Below are positions 45,202 through 53,142 of a DNA stretch of 64,000 nucleotides, one piece after another. The notes beneath the pieces were generated by a model that searched no databases, was not told the DNA's origin, and worked only from the letters and a program-made list of their open reading frames with translations. A program made the position numbers and the translations under genes. This DNA is from Micromonospora sediminicola (GTDB taxonomy: Bacteria > Actinomycetota > Actinomycetes > Mycobacteriales > Micromonosporaceae), in NCBI RefSeq assembly GCF_900089585.1, contig NZ_FLRH01000003.1, positions 2,308,501-2,372,500 on the forward strand, in the 5' to 3' direction. How positions within the stretch are numbered: position 1 is the first letter of the stretch; the number at the start of each line of letters is the position of its first letter.

Positions 45202-46065
45202 GTGACTGCTGAGCATGCGCACGCGGAGGGGGACGACGCCGCAGGGGCGCCGTCCGCAGGCGTGCTCGACGAGATCCTGGCCGGCGTCCGCGAGGACGTG
45301 GCCCGGCGCCAGGAGCAGGTTCCGCTGGAGCGGATCCGCGAGCTGGCCGCGGCCGCGCCGCCGCCGCTGGACGCGTACGCGGCGCTGCGCCGGCCCGGCG
45401 TGGCCGTGATCGCCGAGGTGAAGCGTTCGTCGCCGTCCAAGGGGCGGTTGGCCGAGATCGCCGACCCGGCCGACCTGGCCGGTGACTACGCGGCCGGTGG
45501 GGCGCGGGCGATCAGCGTGCTGACCGAGGGCCGCTGGTTCGGCGGGTCGCTGGACGACCTGGCCGCGGTCCGGGCCGCCGTGAACGTGCCGGTGCTGCGC
45601 AAGGACTTCGTGGTCTCCAGCTACCAGGTGCACGAGGCGCGGGCGCACGGCGCCGACCTGGTGCTGCTGATCGTCGCCGCGCTGGAGCAGAACGCGCTGG
45701 TCGGGCTGCTGGAGCGGATCGAGTCGCTGGGCATGACCGCGCTGGTCGAGGTGCACACCGAGGAGGAGGCGGACCGGGCCCTGGAGGCCGGCGCCCAGGT
45801 GATCGGTGTCAACGCCCGTGACCTGCGTACCCTGGAGGTCGACCGCTCGGTGTTCGAGCGGATCGCGCCCGGCCTGCCCAGCAACGTCGTCAAGATCGCC
45901 GAGTCCGGCGTGCGCGGCCCGCACGACCTGATCCGCTACGCCTCGGCCGGCGCCGACGCCGTCCTGGTGGGCGAGGGACTGGTCACCCAGAAGAGCCCCC
46001 GTGAGGCGGTCGCCGAGCTGGTCAACGCCGGTAACCACCCGGCCACGCCCCGCCCGGTGCGCTGA
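45202..46065 (+). CDS. trpC: TrpC, indole-3-glycerol-phosphate synthase
   Basis: 287-aa TIM-barrel enzyme that closes the indole ring. [15 protein letters not shown] (catalytic Lys), [13 protein letters not shown] and [12 protein letters not shown] are all present. No fused TrpF domain, in line with PriA taking that role. GTG 45202 has a strong ribosome-binding site; ATG 45175 would add nine residues. It is followed by trpB after 37 bp. Confidence 0.95.
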   Translation: MTAEHAHAEGDDAAGAPSAGVLDEILAGVREDVARRQEQVPLERIRELAAAAPPPLDAYAALRRPGVAVIAEVKRSSPSKGRLAEIADPADLAGDYAAGGARAISVLTEGRWFGGSLDDLAAVRAAVNVPVLRKDFVVSSYQVHEARAHGADLVLLIVAALEQNALVGLLERIESLGMTALVEVHTEEEADRALEAGAQVIGVNARDLRTLEVDRSVFERIAPGLPSNVVKIAESGVRGPHDLIRYASAGADAVLVGEGLVTQKSPREAVAELVNAGNHPATPRPVR

Positions 46066-46102
46066 CCCGCGCCGGGCCACCCGATCCGAGAGGACGCCCG
46101 CG

Positions 46103-47329
46103 ATGAGCGTCGTACCCGCATCCGGCCAGGTCCCCGACGCCGCCGGCCACTTCGGCCGGTTCGGCGGCCGGTTCGTCCCCGAGGCGCTGGTCGCCGCGCT
46201 GGACGAGCTGGACGCGGCGTACCGCAAGGCGATGGGCGACGAGGAGTTCCTCGCCGAGTTCGACGCGCTGCTGCGCGACTACGCCGGCACCCCCTCGAAG
46301 CTGTACGAGGCCCGGCGGCTGTCCGCCCAGCTCGGCGCCCGGATCCTGCTCAAGCGGGAGGACCTCAACCACACCGGCGCGCACAAGGTCCGCAACGTCC
46401 TCGGCCAGGCGCTGCTCACCCGGCGGATGGGCAAGCGACGGGTGATCGCCGAGACCGGCGCCGGCCAGCACGGCGTGGCCACCGCGACCGCCGCCGCCCT
46501 GTTCGACCTCGAATGCGTCGTCTACATGGGCGAGGTGGACACCGAGCGGCAGGCGCTCAACGTGGCCCGGATGCGCATGCTCGGCGCCACCGTCGTCCCG
46601 GTCACCACCGGCTCGCGCACGCTCAAGGACGCGATGAACGAGGCGATGCGGGACTGGGTCGCCAACGTCGACACGACCCACTACCTGATCGGCACCGCCG
46701 CCGGGCCGCACCCGTTCCCGGAGATGGTCCGGGACTTCGTGCGCGGCATCGGTGTCGAGGCCCGCCAGCAGTGCCTGGACCTGACCGGCGCGCTGCCGGA
46801 CGCGGTCGCGGCCTGCGTCGGCGGCGGCTCCAACGCGCTGGGCATCTTCCACGCCTTCGTGCCCGACACCGGGGTCCGGCTCTACGGCTTCGAGGCCGGC
46901 GGCGAGGGCGTCGCCACCGGCCGGCACGCGGCCAGCATCACCGGCGGCTCGTCGGGCGTGCTGCACGGCACCCGCACGTACGTCCTGCAGAACGCCGACG
47001 GCCAGACCATCGAGTCGCACTCGATCTCGGCCGGCCTGGACTACCCGGGCGTCGGGCCGGAGCACGCCTGGCTGCACGACACCGGCCGGGCGACCTACCT
47101 GCCGGTCGACGACGCCGAGGCGATGGCCGCGTTCGAGCTGCTCTGCCGCACCGAGGGCGTGATCCCGGCGATCGAGAGCGCGCACGCGCTGGCCGGCGCC
47201 AAGCGGATCGCCCCGGAGCTCGCCGCCGAGCTGGGCCGCGAGCCGGTGATCGTGGTCAACCTCTCCGGTCGGGGCGACAAGGACGTCCACACCGCCGGGG
47301 CGTACTTCGGCATCCTCGACAAGGAGTGA
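46103..47329 (+). CDS. trpB: TrpB, tryptophan synthase beta chain
   Basis: 408-aa PLP enzyme that condenses indole with serine. PLP lysine 95 lies in [11 protein letters not shown], the phosphate-binding loop is [10 protein letters not shown], and [17 protein letters not shown] is conserved. ATG 46103 with GAGAGGA upstream; the in-frame extension from 46001 lies in trpC. Four bases separate it from trpA, its subunit partner. Confidence 0.97.
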   Translation: MSVVPASGQVPDAAGHFGRFGGRFVPEALVAALDELDAAYRKAMGDEEFLAEFDALLRDYAGTPSKLYEARRLSAQLGARILLKREDLNHTGAHKVRNVLGQALLTRRMGKRRVIAETGAGQHGVATATAAALFDLECVVYMGEVDTERQALNVARMRMLGATVVPVTTGSRTLKDAMNEAMRDWVANVDTTHYLIGTAAGPHPFPEMVRDFVRGIGVEARQQCLDLTGALPDAVAACVGGGSNALGIFHAFVPDTGVRLYGFEAGGEGVATGRHAASITGGSSGVLHGTRTYVLQNADGQTIESHSISAGLDYPGVGPEHAWLHDTGRATYLPVDDAEAMAAFELLCRTEGVIPAIESAHALAGAKRIAPELAAELGREPVIVVNLSGRGDKDVHTAGAYFGILDKE

Positions 47330-47333
47330 CTGC

Positions 47334-48137
47334 GTGAGCCGCATCGGGGTCGCGTTCGACAAGGCCCGGGCCGACGGGCGGGCCGTGCTGATCGGCTGCA
47401 TGCCGGCCGGCTTCCCGACCGTCGAGGGCAGCATCGCCGCCATGACCGCCATGGTCGAGGCGGGTGTGGACGTCATCGAGGTGGAGATCCCCTACTCCGA
47501 CCCGGTGATGGACGGCCCGGTCATCCAGAAGGCCAGCGACATCGCCCTGGCCGGCGGCGTACGCACCGCCGACGCGCTGCGCGTGGTCGAGGCGGTCGCC
47601 GCGACCGGTGCGTCCGTGGTGACGATGACCTACTGGAACCCCATCGAGCAGTACGGCCCGGACGCGTTCGCCCGCGACATGGCCGCCGCCGGCGGCACCG
47701 GCCTCATCACGCCCGACCTGATCCCCGACGAGGCGGCCGAGTGGCTCGCCGCCTCCGACGCGCACGGCCTGGACCGGACGTTCCTGGTGTCGCCGTCCTC
47801 CACCGACGCGCGGCTGCGGATGACCGTCGAGCACTGCCGTGGCTTCGTCTACGCCACTGCGATCATGGGCGTCACCGGCGCCCGGTCGCAGACCTCCGAC
47901 GCCGCCCCGATCCTGGTCTCCCGGCTGCGCGAGGTCACCGACCTGCCGGTCGGGGTCGGGCTGGGTGTGGGCACCGGCGCGCAGGCCGCGACCGTCGCCG
48001 GCTACGCCGACGCGGTGATCGTGGGCAGCGCGCTGGTCCGGTGCGTGCTCGACGCCCCGGACCAGGCCGCCGGTCTCACCGCCCTGCGCACGCTCAGCGC
48101 CGAACTGGCCGAAGGCGTCCGCAACCCGGTCCGCTGA
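47334..48137 (+). CDS. trpA: TrpA, tryptophan synthase alpha chain
   Basis: 267-aa TIM barrel that cleaves indole-3-glycerol phosphate and channels indole to TrpB. The catalytic Glu is in VIEVEIPYSDPVMDGPVIQ and the Asp in SDPVMDGP; ATAIMGVTGARSQT matches the mobile loop 6. GTG start four bases after trpB. It ends the trp transcript; an unusual repeat-filled gap follows. Confidence 0.96.
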   Translation: MSRIGVAFDKARADGRAVLIGCMPAGFPTVEGSIAAMTAMVEAGVDVIEVEIPYSDPVMDGPVIQKASDIALAGGVRTADALRVVEAVAATGASVVTMTYWNPIEQYGPDAFARDMAAAGGTGLITPDLIPDEAAEWLAASDAHGLDRTFLVSPSSTDARLRMTVEHCRGFVYATAIMGVTGARSQTSDAAPILVSRLREVTDLPVGVGLGVGTGAQAATVAGYADAVIVGSALVRCVLDAPDQAAGLTALRTLSAELAEGVRNPVR

Positions 48138-48177
48138 CCCGTCTCCGCCAGCCGTCCGGCACTTGTCGGCTCGCATC

Positions 48178-48251
48178 GGGCGCCGTCAGGCCGGTGTCGG
48201 GTGCCGTCGGGCCGGTGTCGGGCCGGTGTCGGGCGCCGTCGGGCCGGTGTC
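48178..48251. repeat. 21-bp tandem repeat
   Basis: Units GGGCGCCGTC plus AGGCCGGTGTC (48178-48198), a variant with GGGTGCCGTC (48199-48219), an 11-bp partial unit (48220-48230) and a further full unit (48231-48251). It starts 40 bp after trpA. Confidence 0.8.
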
Positions 48252-48316
48252 GGGCGCCTGTCGGGTCTCCGCGCTCGCACCGGCACCGCTCAGACTCGCA
48301 CCGGGCACCGGGCGCT

Positions 48317-48375
48317 GGGCAGGCTCGGACCGGGTGCCGGGCAGGCTTGCGCCGGGTGCCGGGCAGGCCTCGCGC
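48317..48375. repeat. 22-bp tandem repeat
   Basis: Two full units starting GGGCAGGCT and ending CCGGGTGCC (48317-48338 and 48339-48360) and a partial third from 48361. Two internal bases vary between units. Confidence 0.7.
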
Positions 48376-48425
48376 CGAACCCGTCGGTTTCCCGCCGCCC
48401 GAGGTCGGGCCACCCCCGCCGCACG

Positions 48426-48645
48426 CCTTTCGAGCTGAGTCGTTTGTGATATCGCGCTGCCCCGAGGGACGCAGCGGGCCGCCTCCACGCGCAGTCGACA
48501 CCACGCCGCCGGGAATACGCTGCGTGGCTCACCCCGATACCGCCGGTCCGGCCGAGTGGCGTCCGGTCCTGCGCCCTCCCGGTGGTGACCGCCGTCCTGG
48601 CGAGATCCCCCGTGCGCTGAGTCGTTACTGATATCAGCTCGACAG
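48426..48645. mobile_element. Decayed second copy of the MITE-like element
   Basis: The right end 48617-48645 matches the right end of the 23.4-kb element (24 of 29 bases, opening TGAGTCGTT and ending GCTCGACAGG). The left end keeps the outer ten bases CCTTTCGAGC (48426-48435), but the next 18 bases (48436-48453, TGAGTCGTTT to GATATC) are in the opposite orientation to a normal left end, as if inverted in place. No target duplication is visible (GCACG versus CGTCG). Interior 163 bp is unrelated to the first copy. Confidence 0.55.
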
Positions 48646-48745
48646 GCGTCGGAAAGAGACCCAGCCCGGCCGAGCGAGTCGAGGCGGCCTTGTCCGGCTG
48701 ACGGTCCGCCCGAGGCCGCCCCCCGACACAGTCGCGGCTCGCCTC

Positions 48746-49000
48746 GCGTCGGTCGCCACCTCGCGTGGGCCGCGACTTCGCGTGGGCCGCGACTTCGCGT
48801 GGGCCGCGACTTCGCGTGGGCCGCGACTTCGCGTGGGCCGCGACTTCGCGTGGGCCGCGACTTCGCGTGGGCCGCGACTTCGCGTGGGCCGCGACTTCGC
48901 GTGGGCCGCGACTTCGCGTGGGCCGCGACTTCGCGTGGGCCGCGACTTCGCGTCGGCCCCTGCTCGGCGTCGGCCCTCGATCGGCGTCGGCCCGCTCAGC
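48746..49000. repeat. 17-bp tandem array (VNTR-like)
   Basis: GCGTGGGC recurs at exact 17-bp spacing at 48763, 48780, 48797 and so on to 48933: eleven copies of the unit GACTTCGCGTGGGCCGC, with only the first differing (CACC for GACT). Degenerate 17-bp units continue on both sides (48746 and 48950-49000, GCGTCGGCCC). Each unit contains the short inverted pair TCGCG and CGCGA. Confidence 0.95.
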
Positions 49001-49011
49001 GCCGATGCCGC

Positions 49012-49557
49012 TCAGCGCCGGCCGGTGTCGAAGCCACCTGGCGACCGCTGGCCGGGCGGCGTGCCGACGCCGTCGGACGGATGCGCGTCCGGCGGCGGCG
49101 GGTCGGCGGCGGGCGTGTTCCGGAGCACGCCGGAACGGCCGGCGAGCGCGTCCACGAGGGCGGCCCGGGTGGCGGGGGTGAGCGCGCGGGGCAGTGCGTC
49201 CGAGGGGTGCCACTCGGGATGGCAGCCGGGTGCCGATTCGCCGGCCGGAGCGCCACCCGTCGGCCGGGCGCGGAACACGTGCACCAGGACGTCCGGCGCG
49301 GGGCCGCAACGGCCGGCCGGGGGCACGGGAGCGCTCGGATCGGCGACCCGGTAGAGGCCGACCAGGTCGACCAGGTCGACGAGCCAGCCGGTCTCCGCGC
49401 GGATCGACCGGACGGCGGCGTCGGGCGGGTTCTCGTCGTGGCGCAGCCGCCCGCCCGGCAGGCCCCAGCGGGGTACGCCGCCGGAGCGCCGGCAGAGCAG
49501 CACCCGGCCGGACCCGTCGCTGACGACCGCGGCGACCGCCCAGGTGAGCGCGCTCAT
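49012..49557 (-). CDS. NUDIX-fold protein with degenerate Nudix box
   Basis: About 181 aa. The strand VLLCRRSGGVPRWGLPGGRL leads into the Nudix helix region GGRLRHDENPPDAAV then RSIRAETGW. Against GX5EX7REUXEEXGU, the first E after R is Ser and one of the EE pair is Ala, so two metal-binding glutamates are missing. The last 35 residues are Pro/Asp/Gly-rich. ATG 49557; TTG 49563 possible. Its 3' end abuts the tandem-repeat region. It may hydrolyse a nucleotide diphosphate weakly or be a binding protein. Confidence 0.75.
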   Translation of the reverse strand: MSALTWAVAAVVSDGSGRVLLCRRSGGVPRWGLPGGRLRHDENPPDAAVRSIRAETGWLVDLVDLVGLYRVADPSAPVPPAGRCGPAPDVLVHVFRARPTGGAPAGESAPGCHPEWHPSDALPRALTPATRAALVDALAGRSGVLRNTPAADPPPPDAHPSDGVGTPPGQRSPGGFDTGRR

Positions 49558-49645
49558 GGACAAAGAGCGTACGGCCGCGCAAACCAGAAGTCATGCGGCT
49601 CCACGACGCGGCGGACCGGGGTGCCGCACACACGGTCCGCACCGG

Positions 49646-49651
49646 TACCGT
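49646..49651 (+). promoter_or_regulatory. -10 element for leaderless lgt transcript
   Basis: TACCGT ends 8 bp upstream of the lgt GTG 49660, with no ribosome-binding site between, so a leaderless message is likely. No convincing -35. Confidence 0.4.
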
Positions 49652-49659
49652 GTGCACCC

Positions 49660-50919
49660 GTGACCCTCGCCCCGATGACCCCACTGGCGGCCATGCCCAG
49701 CCCCAGCACCGCCGTCTGGCAGCTCGGTCCCTTTCCGATCCGGGCGTACGCGCTCTGCATCATCGCCGGCATCGCGGTGGCCTGCGTGGTCACCGAGTAC
49801 CGGCTGCGCCGCCGTGGCGTTGCCCCGGGCGCCGTGCTCGACATCGCGGTCTGGGCGGTGCCGGCGGGCATCATCGGCGCCCGGATCTACCACGTGATCA
49901 CCTCGCCGGAGAAATACTTCGGCGCCGGCGGTGAGCCGATCAAGGCGCTCTACATCTGGGAGGGTGGCCTCGGCATCTGGGGCGCGGTGGCCGGCGGCGC
50001 GGTGGGCGCCTGGCTCGCCGCCCGGCAGTTGGGCATCCCGCTCACCGTGGTGGCCGACGCGCTGGCGCCGGGGATGCCGCTGGCCCAGGCGATCGGCCGG
50101 CTGGGCAACTGGTTCAACAACGAGCTGTACGGCGGGCGGACGACCCTGCCCTGGGGTCTCGAGGTGCACGTGATGGACCCGGACAACCCGGGTCACGCGT
50201 TGCGCGACGACGCCGGCAACCCGGTCCTGCAACCCGGGCTCTACCACCCGACGTTCCTCTACGAACTGCTCTGGAACGTCGGCGTCGCCGCGCTGGTGCT
50301 GATCCTGGACCGCCGGCTGCGGCTGGGCCGGGGGCGTGCCTTCGCGCTCTACGTGATGGGTTACACGGTGGGCCGGTTCTGGATCGAGCTGATGCGCACC
50401 GACGAGGCCAACCACATCCTCGGCGTGCGGCTCAACGTCTGGACCGCCGCGCTGGTCTTCCTCGGCGCGCTCGTCTACTTCGTGCGGGTCCGCGGTCCCC
50501 GGGAATACCTCGTCCCGGTGGGTGAGCCGGCCGCCCCGGTGGCGCCGGCCGGCGACGTGTCCCAGGTCGACCTCTCGGCCGGCGAGGCCGGCGCGCGGCC
50601 GGTCGCGCCGGAGGGCTACCGGGTGGTGACCGAGGACCAGTTCCGCGCGTACCGGGAGACCGGTGCGCTGCCCCCGACGGAACCGGCGGCGACCGGCGAC
50701 GCGGACCGTGCGGCGGCCGACGACGACGCGGACCGTGCGGTGATCGACGACGACGCGGTCCGGCCGGACCGCGCGGCGACCGACGGCCCGGACGACGCGT
50801 CAGCCGACCGGGCCGGGGCCGGCGACGATCCGGCCGGGTCGGACCACACGGGCGGGGTCGACCGCGCGGACGCCGGTCGGGCGGACGCCGGCGGGCGACC
50901 GACGGACCGGGACAGCTGA
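49660..50919 (+). CDS. lgt: Lgt, prolipoprotein diacylglyceryl transferase with acidic tail
   Basis: 419 aa. Transfers diacylglycerol from phosphatidylglycerol to the lipobox Cys, before LspA acts. Seven membrane helices in residues 15-285; the Lgt signature GRLGNWFNNELYGG (about 147-160) and HPTFLYELLWN are present. Residues from about 300 form a 120-residue hydrophilic, Asp/Ala/Arg-rich tail (DADRAAADDDADRAVIDDD and similar), an extension not needed for catalysis. GTG 49660 chosen; ATG 49675 possible. trp-lgt order matches M. tuberculosis. Confidence 0.93.
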   Translation: MTLAPMTPLAAMPSPSTAVWQLGPFPIRAYALCIIAGIAVACVVTEYRLRRRGVAPGAVLDIAVWAVPAGIIGARIYHVITSPEKYFGAGGEPIKALYIWEGGLGIWGAVAGGAVGAWLAARQLGIPLTVVADALAPGMPLAQAIGRLGNWFNNELYGGRTTLPWGLEVHVMDPDNPGHALRDDAGNPVLQPGLYHPTFLYELLWNVGVAALVLILDRRLRLGRGRAFALYVMGYTVGRFWIELMRTDEANHILGVRLNVWTAALVFLGALVYFVRVRGPREYLVPVGEPAAPVAPAGDVSQVDLSAGEAGARPVAPEGYRVVTEDQFRAYRETGALPPTEPAATGDADRAAADDDADRAVIDDDAVRPDRAATDGPDDASADRAGAGDDPAGSDHTGGVDRADAGRADAGGRPTDRDS

Positions 50920-50930
50920 GCGGGGGAGTC

Positions 50931-52118
50931 ATGCGCAGCGCGGTGGTGGTCGGCGCCGGCCTCGGCGGGATGGCGGTGGCCGGCGCGCTGGCCCGCTCCG
51001 GATGGCGGGTCACGCTGCTGGAACGCTCCGACCGGGTCCGGCCGGAGCCGACCGCCGTGGTGCTGTGGCCCAACGGGGTACGCGCGCTGCGCGCCCTCGG
51101 GCTCGGCGCCGGGCTGGACGCGATCGCCACGGCGTTGCCCGACGGCGGCATCCGTCGCCCGGACGGGCAGTGGCTGGTGCAGCCCCGGCCCACGCCGGCC
51201 GACCGGATGCCGGTGGTGGTGCACCGGGAGGACCTGCACGACGCGCTCATCGCCGGGCTGGGCGACCAGGTGGAGCTGCGCACCGGGGTGAGTGTGCGCA
51301 GCGTACGCACGGTGCCCGGCGAACGTCCCGCGGTGGGCGACGGCCGGCACACGGTCGAGGCCGATCTGGTGGTGGCCGCCGACGGCACCGACAGCGAGAT
51401 CCGCCGGCAGCTCTGCCCGGAGACGACGGTGGTGAGTTCCGGCTGCGCGGCCTGGCGGGCGGTGATCCCCTGGTACCGCGCGCCGCAGCTCCCCGCCGAC
51501 CAGCCGGTGCACGGCGAGACGCTGGGCGCCGGCTACCGGTTCGTGGCCGCCTCGCTCGGTGAGCGGGGCACCGCCGGAGCCTCCCGCCGGGGCGGCATCT
51601 ACTGGGTGGCCACCGCCGCGGGCGCGCCCCGCCCCGAGCCGCCGGAGATCCAGCTCGCCCTGCTCAAGCGCTGGTACGCGGGCTGGCCCGCGCCGATCGC
51701 CACGCTGCTCGAGGCGACCGACCCGGCGGACGTGGTGCAGCAGGAGATCCGCGAGTTGCGGCCGCTGCCCCGGGCGTACGGCTTCCCGGTCGGCCCGGGC
51801 GGTGTGGTGCTGCTCGGCGACGCCGCGCACGCGATGCCGCCGCACCTGGGGCAGGGCGCCTGCCTGGCGTTCGAGGACGCGGCCACGCTCGCCGGGCTGC
51901 TGCGCGAGTCGCGGCTGCCCGACGCGGTGACCGGCTACGACCGGTTGCGCCGGCCGCGCGCGGCCACCATGGTGCGGCAGACCCGCCGGATGTCGGCGGT
52001 GCTGCAGACCCGGGGCCGGCTGGCGCTGCGCGCCCGGGACGCGGCGCTCGGCACGATCAGCCCGAGGATGCGCAACACGGCCGCCGCGGCGGCCGCCGCC
52101 TGGCAGCCGCCGTCCTGA
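50931..52118 (+). CDS. FAD-dependent aromatic monooxygenase (PHBH class)
   Basis: 395-aa class A flavoprotein hydroxylase. FAD-binding GxGxxG VVVGAGLGGMAVAGALA at the N-terminus, the DG motif VVAADGTDSEIRR and the GD motif VLLGDAAHAMPPHLGQGA are intact. Substrate unknown; relatives include salicylate hydroxylases and zeaxanthin epoxidase-like enzymes. ATG follows CGGGGGAG and lies 11 bp after lgt, so the two may share a transcript. Confidence 0.88.
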   Translation: MRSAVVVGAGLGGMAVAGALARSGWRVTLLERSDRVRPEPTAVVLWPNGVRALRALGLGAGLDAIATALPDGGIRRPDGQWLVQPRPTPADRMPVVVHREDLHDALIAGLGDQVELRTGVSVRSVRTVPGERPAVGDGRHTVEADLVVAADGTDSEIRRQLCPETTVVSSGCAAWRAVIPWYRAPQLPADQPVHGETLGAGYRFVAASLGERGTAGASRRGGIYWVATAAGAPRPEPPEIQLALLKRWYAGWPAPIATLLEATDPADVVQQEIRELRPLPRAYGFPVGPGGVVLLGDAAHAMPPHLGQGACLAFEDAATLAGLLRESRLPDAVTGYDRLRRPRAATMVRQTRRMSAVLQTRGRLALRARDAALGTISPRMRNTAAAAAAAWQPPS

Positions 52119-52154
52119 CCGCCTCGCGCGTCCCCCGTCCGGTCGGCGCGCTGG

Positions 52155-52997
52155 TCAGATGACGGCGGCCGGCTCGGCGATGCAGGCGGTGCCGACCCGG
52201 CGGAAGCCGACCCGCAGGTAGACCCGGGCGATGTCCTCGCTGCCGGCGCTCAGGAAGACCAGGTCGGTGCCGGCGGCGCGCAGCTCCCGGGCCAGCGTGG
52301 CGGTGACCGCGGCGCCCAGGCCGCGTCGGCGGGCGGAGGGCAGCGTGGCCACGCCGGCGATCTCCGCCACGTCGTCCACCCGCATCGCCATGCCGCTGGC
52401 CAGCGCGCCCTCCTGCGGGGTGCCGGCGAGCACCGATACGCGCCGGCCGTCGGTCACCCGGGCGGCCTCCTCCTCCAGCGCCTCCACGTCGAGGCGGGCC
52501 ACCGCGGCGTCCCGCTCGGCCGGCCCGGCCTCGCCGCGTGCGGTGCCGCCGTTCGCGAAACCGACAGCGGCGACGGCCCGGCGCAGCGCGATGTCCGCGG
52601 CGAAGCCCGGGTCGCCGGGGTCCAGCACCCGCACCGGTACGTCGCTGAGCGTCCCCGGGTCGGGCAGCAGCTCGGGTTCGAGCAGCATGAGCGGCGCCTC
52701 CAGCACGCTCAGCCCTGCCGAGCGGGCCACCGCGAGCAGCTCCGGCTGGTGCTCGTGCACCCACTCGAACGCCTCCGGCAGGCCCAGCTCCCGCTGCCGG
52801 GCGCGGACGGCGGTCACCTCGGCCAGGGTGGGCGCCTCGGTGGCGTCGGGCCGGGGGCGGGCGTAGAACGGCCATCCGGCCCCGTCGCGGACGAAGAGCA
52901 CCAGGGAGTCGAACTCCTCGGTCCGGGCCCCGTCGCGGGGCACCGCGTCGTAGAAACGCTCCAACCGGTCGAGTGCGTCAGCTCGTACGACATCCAC
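52155..52997 (-). CDS. GNAT-family N-acetyltransferase
   Basis: 280 aa. The C-terminal GNAT domain has the acetyl-CoA loop ATLPSARRRGLGAAVTATLA and VFLSAGSEDIARVYLRVGFRRVG. The N-terminal half (VHEHQPELLAVARSAGLSV) is a diverged second GNAT-like domain. Substrate unknown. GTG 52997 has TAGTCT six bases upstream on the minus strand, suggesting leaderless expression. Divergent from gltB with a 145-bp gap. Confidence 0.85.
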   Translation of the reverse strand: MDVVRADALDRLERFYDAVPRDGARTEEFDSLVLFVRDGAGWPFYARPRPDATEAPTLAEVTAVRARQRELGLPEAFEWVHEHQPELLAVARSAGLSVLEAPLMLLEPELLPDPGTLSDVPVRVLDPGDPGFAADIALRRAVAAVGFANGGTARGEAGPAERDAAVARLDVEALEEEAARVTDGRRVSVLAGTPQEGALASGMAMRVDDVAEIAGVATLPSARRRGLGAAVTATLARELRAAGTDLVFLSAGSEDIARVYLRVGFRRVGTACIAEPAAVI

Positions 52998-53142
52998 CGC
53001 GCGAGACTACACGTCCCAGATTCTGGAAGTGTGATCAATCTGAACTGGCCTTGCGCCGGACGCCCTAACGTAGACTCAATAAACCCCAGAGGGCCGACGT
53101 CGTCCCCACCATGATCCAACCTGAGTGACGACAGGAGGCCCG

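Larger units (their letters stand above)
48138..49011. other. 874-bp gene-free repeat hotspot between trpA and the NUDIX gene
   Basis: No gene supported on either strand; long open frames here arise because GC-rich tandem repeats lack stops. The region contains a 21-bp array, a 22-bp array, the decayed MITE-like element 48426-48645 and a 17-bp array, each listed separately. Confidence 0.85.

Noticed and set aside
48421-48650. Target-site duplication around the second MITE-like copy
   Set aside because: Flanks GCACG and CGTCG share only the last two bases.
48746-49000. CRISPR array
   Set aside because: Units are 17 bp and directly adjacent with no unique spacers, and no cas genes are present; this is a simple tandem repeat.
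48765-49354. Forward ORFs with repeating GRDFAWAATSRGPRLRV units
   Set aside because: They are translations of the 17-bp array in each frame, giving a 17-residue period, with no evidence of a real protein.
48290-49684. 464-codon reverse-strand ORF through the 17-bp array
   Set aside because: It is open only because the repeat has no stops; it runs through the NUDIX gene in another frame and has no domain or ribosome-binding site.
53016-53026. CCAGATTCTGG palindrome between the GNAT gene and gltB as an operator
   Set aside because: Only five-base arms and not placed convincingly against a promoter; too short to support.
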